Assembly (NCBI RefSeq): GCF_901709675.1
Contig: NC_051104.1
Location: forward strand, 6,741,501-6,805,500
Source: Syngnathus acus
Lineage: Eukaryota; Chordata; Actinopteri; Syngnathiformes; Syngnathidae
DNA: 64,000 bases
Reading direction: 5' to 3'
This document shows positions 61,301-64,000 of the stretch, in pieces. A program made the position numbers and the translations under genes. Position 1 is the stretch's first letter. Every line of letters starts with the position of its first letter. The notes below the pieces were generated by a model that saw only the letters and a list, made by a program, of their open reading frames with translations, searched no databases and was not told the DNA's origin.

Positions 61301-64000
61301 AAAGTGTTCCTAATTCCATTGTCCAGGCAGCAAATGCGGGGATGAAGACCTGGTGGACAGCACTGACTACCCGCTCTGAAGGATCGCTAAGTGACAGCAC
61401 CATCAGCTCAAAACCCTGAAGAAAAAAAAAAAAGACACAAACCGGCAAAATTTTAAAAAGTAGAATTGTTAGTTTCGGTTACTTTGAGGGTGAAACTGCA
61501 AATATATACCTGGGAGTATTTGTCAACATCATCAATGTAACCCATGATAATCCCAAGACTCTTGACCACAGCTTCTCGGACCATGTCGGCCTTGTCCTCT
61601 GCAAGCATTTGCTGCAACATGGACAACACGAGCGAACTTCGGATCTCCTTCTGTGGGGACAAAATCAAAACAAGACATTTTCATTCATGCATCATTTTTT
61701 TATTATTAGCGTTATTATGAATAAAAAAACAAAACAAAACAATAGAAATGGTAATTTACAGGAAAATATGGTGCTAAGGCTCCACAAGACTCCGCCACAA
61801 GAAGTCTTCTCTCTGGATATTTGTGGTTAATCTGGAAAAAGGAGGACGTAAGAATGTAAAATGCAGCTGCCGTAGAATGGAAACAAAGTTGATGATCATC
61901 AACTGCATTTGAATTCCGGAAGAAGCCGTCAACCTCCCCATCCCGCAAAAACCGTGTGAAGGGTACCTGCTCCCAGCATTGAGGAAGAAGCTCTGCCTCA
62001 ACACGTGTAGGACCCACATGCCTCGCAAAGGCAACACATCCCGTCAGGATCATTTGTCTGTTAACAAACAAAAAGAAGCAATCATAGAATCAATTCAAAT
62101 TTTACGAGAGCAATCTACACCTTCAGTGTTCTCACCTCTGTTCATCATCTGGTCTCTTGATTAAGTTAAAAAGGATGTGGAGAAGCTGGTCTCTTTCTTT
62201 GGACTCTGGGTGAAGGCAGGCGGTACATAGGATGAGAGGAATCAGCTCCTGAAGCATAAAAATGGAGAAGGGAAGCCAGCTTGTCAATCATTTGGGCGAA
62301 GGAGAACAAACAGTCAGAAGGCAGAAAGAAAGGAGAGAAAGCAGGCAACTGGGGAGGGGGGGGGGAATAACACAAGTACGAGAAAACTGGGAAAATGTGA
62401 ACCTCAAATACCTTACTGGCATTAGACCGACGAATTTGTTTTGGTAGTGACTCTTACTCTTATTGTAAAACTCAGCCGTCTATAGGAAGACAACGATGGC
62501 AACACCCTAGTTCGCTTGCTTTATAAAAAAAAGAATCTGCCCTTTTAAAGAGTTCAGAGAGAGTTCACGGACGTTCCGGGCAGAGTAAAGATCTGGATTT
62601 GATGTGAGGCTCCCAAAGTGTGGTCAGCCTGACATTCCCGCCACACACACGCACTGAGTCAAATTAGAGAGTGCATACTGAGTTATAAATGTGTTGTTTG
62701 TTTCCAGGAGCGTATGATATTTTTCCTGCCCCGGTGCTGGAACAGTGCACAAAACCCCAACACCCTTCTGGATTAATGGAGAGAATATGGTTAAATAAAG
62801 ATAGGCTGTAATGAGTCACACTGGCCCAACCCAAAATAGTCGTTTTTTTAAGTGTTTAGTTCAAGTGACACGCACACACCAATAAAAAATAGAAATGAGT
62901 AGCAAATTCAATTATCTTTAGGTCCAGACAAGGGTTTTATTGGGACGATAGTTACAGGTTAGAAAAGATTCAAAGGGGGGGGGGAAAAACATTTTGCTTA
63001 ATAATTTACCATGACTGATAAGTGTAGCCAGGTGGCAGGCAGTGTTTCAAAATATCATTCCTCCATTTGAAACGCCTTTCGTTCTTAAGTGTCACAATCG
63101 AACAAATGAAGGTGTGTCTCCTCGTTTGTAGTGGGAGGATATTCAAGCAGCAACTGGTGTGTGTGTGTGTGTGTCACGGCTAATGAGTCTAACGAACTGA
63201 GGACAAAGTCCGCATCACAAAACAGACCCCTCAGTGTTCGAATGGGGGTGTTTTTGTCATTCTTGCACTTTGTTCTGTTTTTCTTGATTTCACAAAGAGA
63301 TTAAATTCTTTCCAACTGTTGGTGGTTGACTAAAACAACATCACCGTAGCGATGTATGCAAAGCAGGCCAAGTGTCAAGACGTTGCTCCTATCAGGTTTC
63401 AACGCTAGGTGCGCGATTAATGTTCACAATAAGGACAAAGAACTGTTTATAGTACAAGTTAAAATGGAGCAATTAAAGTGGAACTTTTTAGTAGAACTTT
63501 AAAGAAAGAAAAAGAAAAAAAAAGCATGTTTGGGGTTGTGCGAAAACCCATGCAGATGAGCGTGTTGAGGGACTCACCTGACAAAGATGTGCAACCATTC
63601 TCTAGTGGAGATGCATGCACCAGAGTGAGAGAATGAGTGAGACGAAAAGAGAAGAAAAATAAAGCCAGTGAAGGCAAACAGAGTGAAAACATGAGTGGCG
63701 GACAAGAGGCAGGATGATAGTCGCCGAATAAGGACACCTGCATGATAAACGCTCAATAGATGGACACACGTCAATCAGCAAAGAGTGAGCACATTTTAGT
63801 TGGGTATCCACCAATAAACAAAAAGATAGTATTATAATATTCTAATTTATTAAGATGCACCTATTGGGTTGTGAAAAATGCCATTTGCTAAAAATAAACA
63901 ATCTGGCACTCAACGGGCTGACTTTTAATTCAGCGTTAAGTCTTAACATGAATCCTATTCATTGCAGTGTGCCTATCTATTAAATGTAAAGTAAAACAAG
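55366..64000 (-). CDS. relch: RELCH, RAB11-binding LisH/coiled-coil/HEAT-repeat protein, C-terminal part
   Basis: Bridges recycling endosomes and the trans-Golgi network by binding RAB11 and OSBP, aiding sterol transport (established for the human protein). The gene continues past the right edge. Minus-strand exons: 63578-63601, 62136-62248, 61967-62057, 61760-61831, 61510-61650, 61251-61415, 61023-61170, 60804-60960, 60609-60732, 60429-60477, 60222-60301, 59979-60085, 59809-59908, 58729-58811 (or 58080-58162), 57382-57445, 57175-57313, 56985-57101, 55999-56087, 55659-55729, 55366-55486. They total 2055 nt, the last 684 residues, all in frame. Helical HEAT-type repeats fill this part. Recognised blocks include VTRFPRPASPLQDVATIIGS, VHEFSRFFWRFCRTFGKIFT and the C terminus MLANVFQRKK. 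The N-terminal LisH and coiled-coil parts are outside. The leftmost 24-nt exon listed is less certain than the rest. Confidence 0.95.
56088..56984 (-). other. U12-type intron of relch
   Basis: On the minus strand the donor reads GTT|GTATCCTTTG and, 13 bases before the acceptor ACAG, the intron holds TCCTTAAC, the U12 branch-site core. Both match the minor-spliceosome consensus. It is a phase-1 intron between the SALSCCF and ISEEVMINHF parts of the protein. Confidence 0.85.
58080..58162 (-). CDS. relch: Alternative relch exon B (mutually exclusive with exon A)
   Basis: An 83-nt open exon with a good acceptor (TTTGCAG) and donor (GTGAGT), reading LILRGMSEALVDRRAAPALI and then TLCNGPE. It aligns without gaps to exon A (58729-58811; LLVKGVNETLVAQRVVPALI, TLSSDPE) with 14 of 27 residues identical. 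Both start in phase 0 and end with 2 bases of a codon, so either can follow the exon ending ARMFE and precede SVRISTIPAF. Using both or neither breaks the frame. Exon A resembles the human protein more. It is unlikely to be a dead copy, since frame, splice sites and key residues are intact. Confidence 0.8.
62249..63577. other. relch intron near the right edge
   Basis: No coding sequence is recognised. It contains G tracts near 62354 and 62975 and a GT run near 63158-63174. Confidence 0.55.

Overview
The window is eukaryotic nuclear DNA, almost certainly from a ray-finned (teleost) fish. Genes are split into short exons with GT-AG introns, CpG-poor AT-rich spacers are full of microsatellites and G/C homopolymers, and the repeats are of types common in fish genomes. 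The proteins read most closely as vertebrate, and the species cannot be fixed from sequence alone. Six protein-coding genes were assembled exon by exon, with phases and frames checked by hand.

Layout. Positions 1-8207 hold no coding exon I can recognise. tpk1 (thiamin pyrophosphokinase) runs on + from 8208 to 31361 in 8 coding exons, with a 10.2 kb last intron rich in transposon remnants. It converges on sec61g (31675-32342, -), the gamma subunit of the ER translocon. Next come two tandem retinol dehydrogenase 12-like short-chain dehydrogenase genes on the minus strand (33199-37349 and 37852-39664), each with 7 coding exons of nearly identical sizes. tnfrsf11a (RANK, receptor for RANKL) lies at 42075-51259 (-), with 10 coding exons and 643 predicted residues. 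The 3' half of relch (RAB11-binding LisH/coiled-coil/HEAT-repeat protein, formerly KIAA1468) fills 55366-63601 (-) and continues beyond the right edge; 20 exons encode the last 684 residues.

The genes do not form one pathway. tnfrsf11a and relch are also neighbours on human chromosome 18q21, while tpk1 and sec61g lie on human chromosome 7, so the window spans a synteny junction. The RDH pair probably arose by local duplication.

Most notable observations: (1) relch carries two homologous 83-nt exons (58729-58811 and 58080-58162) of identical phase, of which exactly one must be used to keep the frame, a strong case for mutually exclusive splicing. (2) A relch intron (56088-56984) has textbook U12-type (minor spliceosome) donor and branch-site sequences. 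(3) Four single-base frame disruptions fall between 31.3 and 35.2 kb, in tpk1, sec61g and the first RDH gene, while about 5.0 kb of coding sequence further right is clean. This suggests a locally poor consensus, or less likely real gene damage. (4) Several structured DNA transposon remnants are present: a two-gene element with a THAP zinc finger, a hAT element that keeps its first transposase exon, and a short/long pair of one inverted-repeat family. I found no wholly novel system; the paired relch exons are the best candidate for something under-described.
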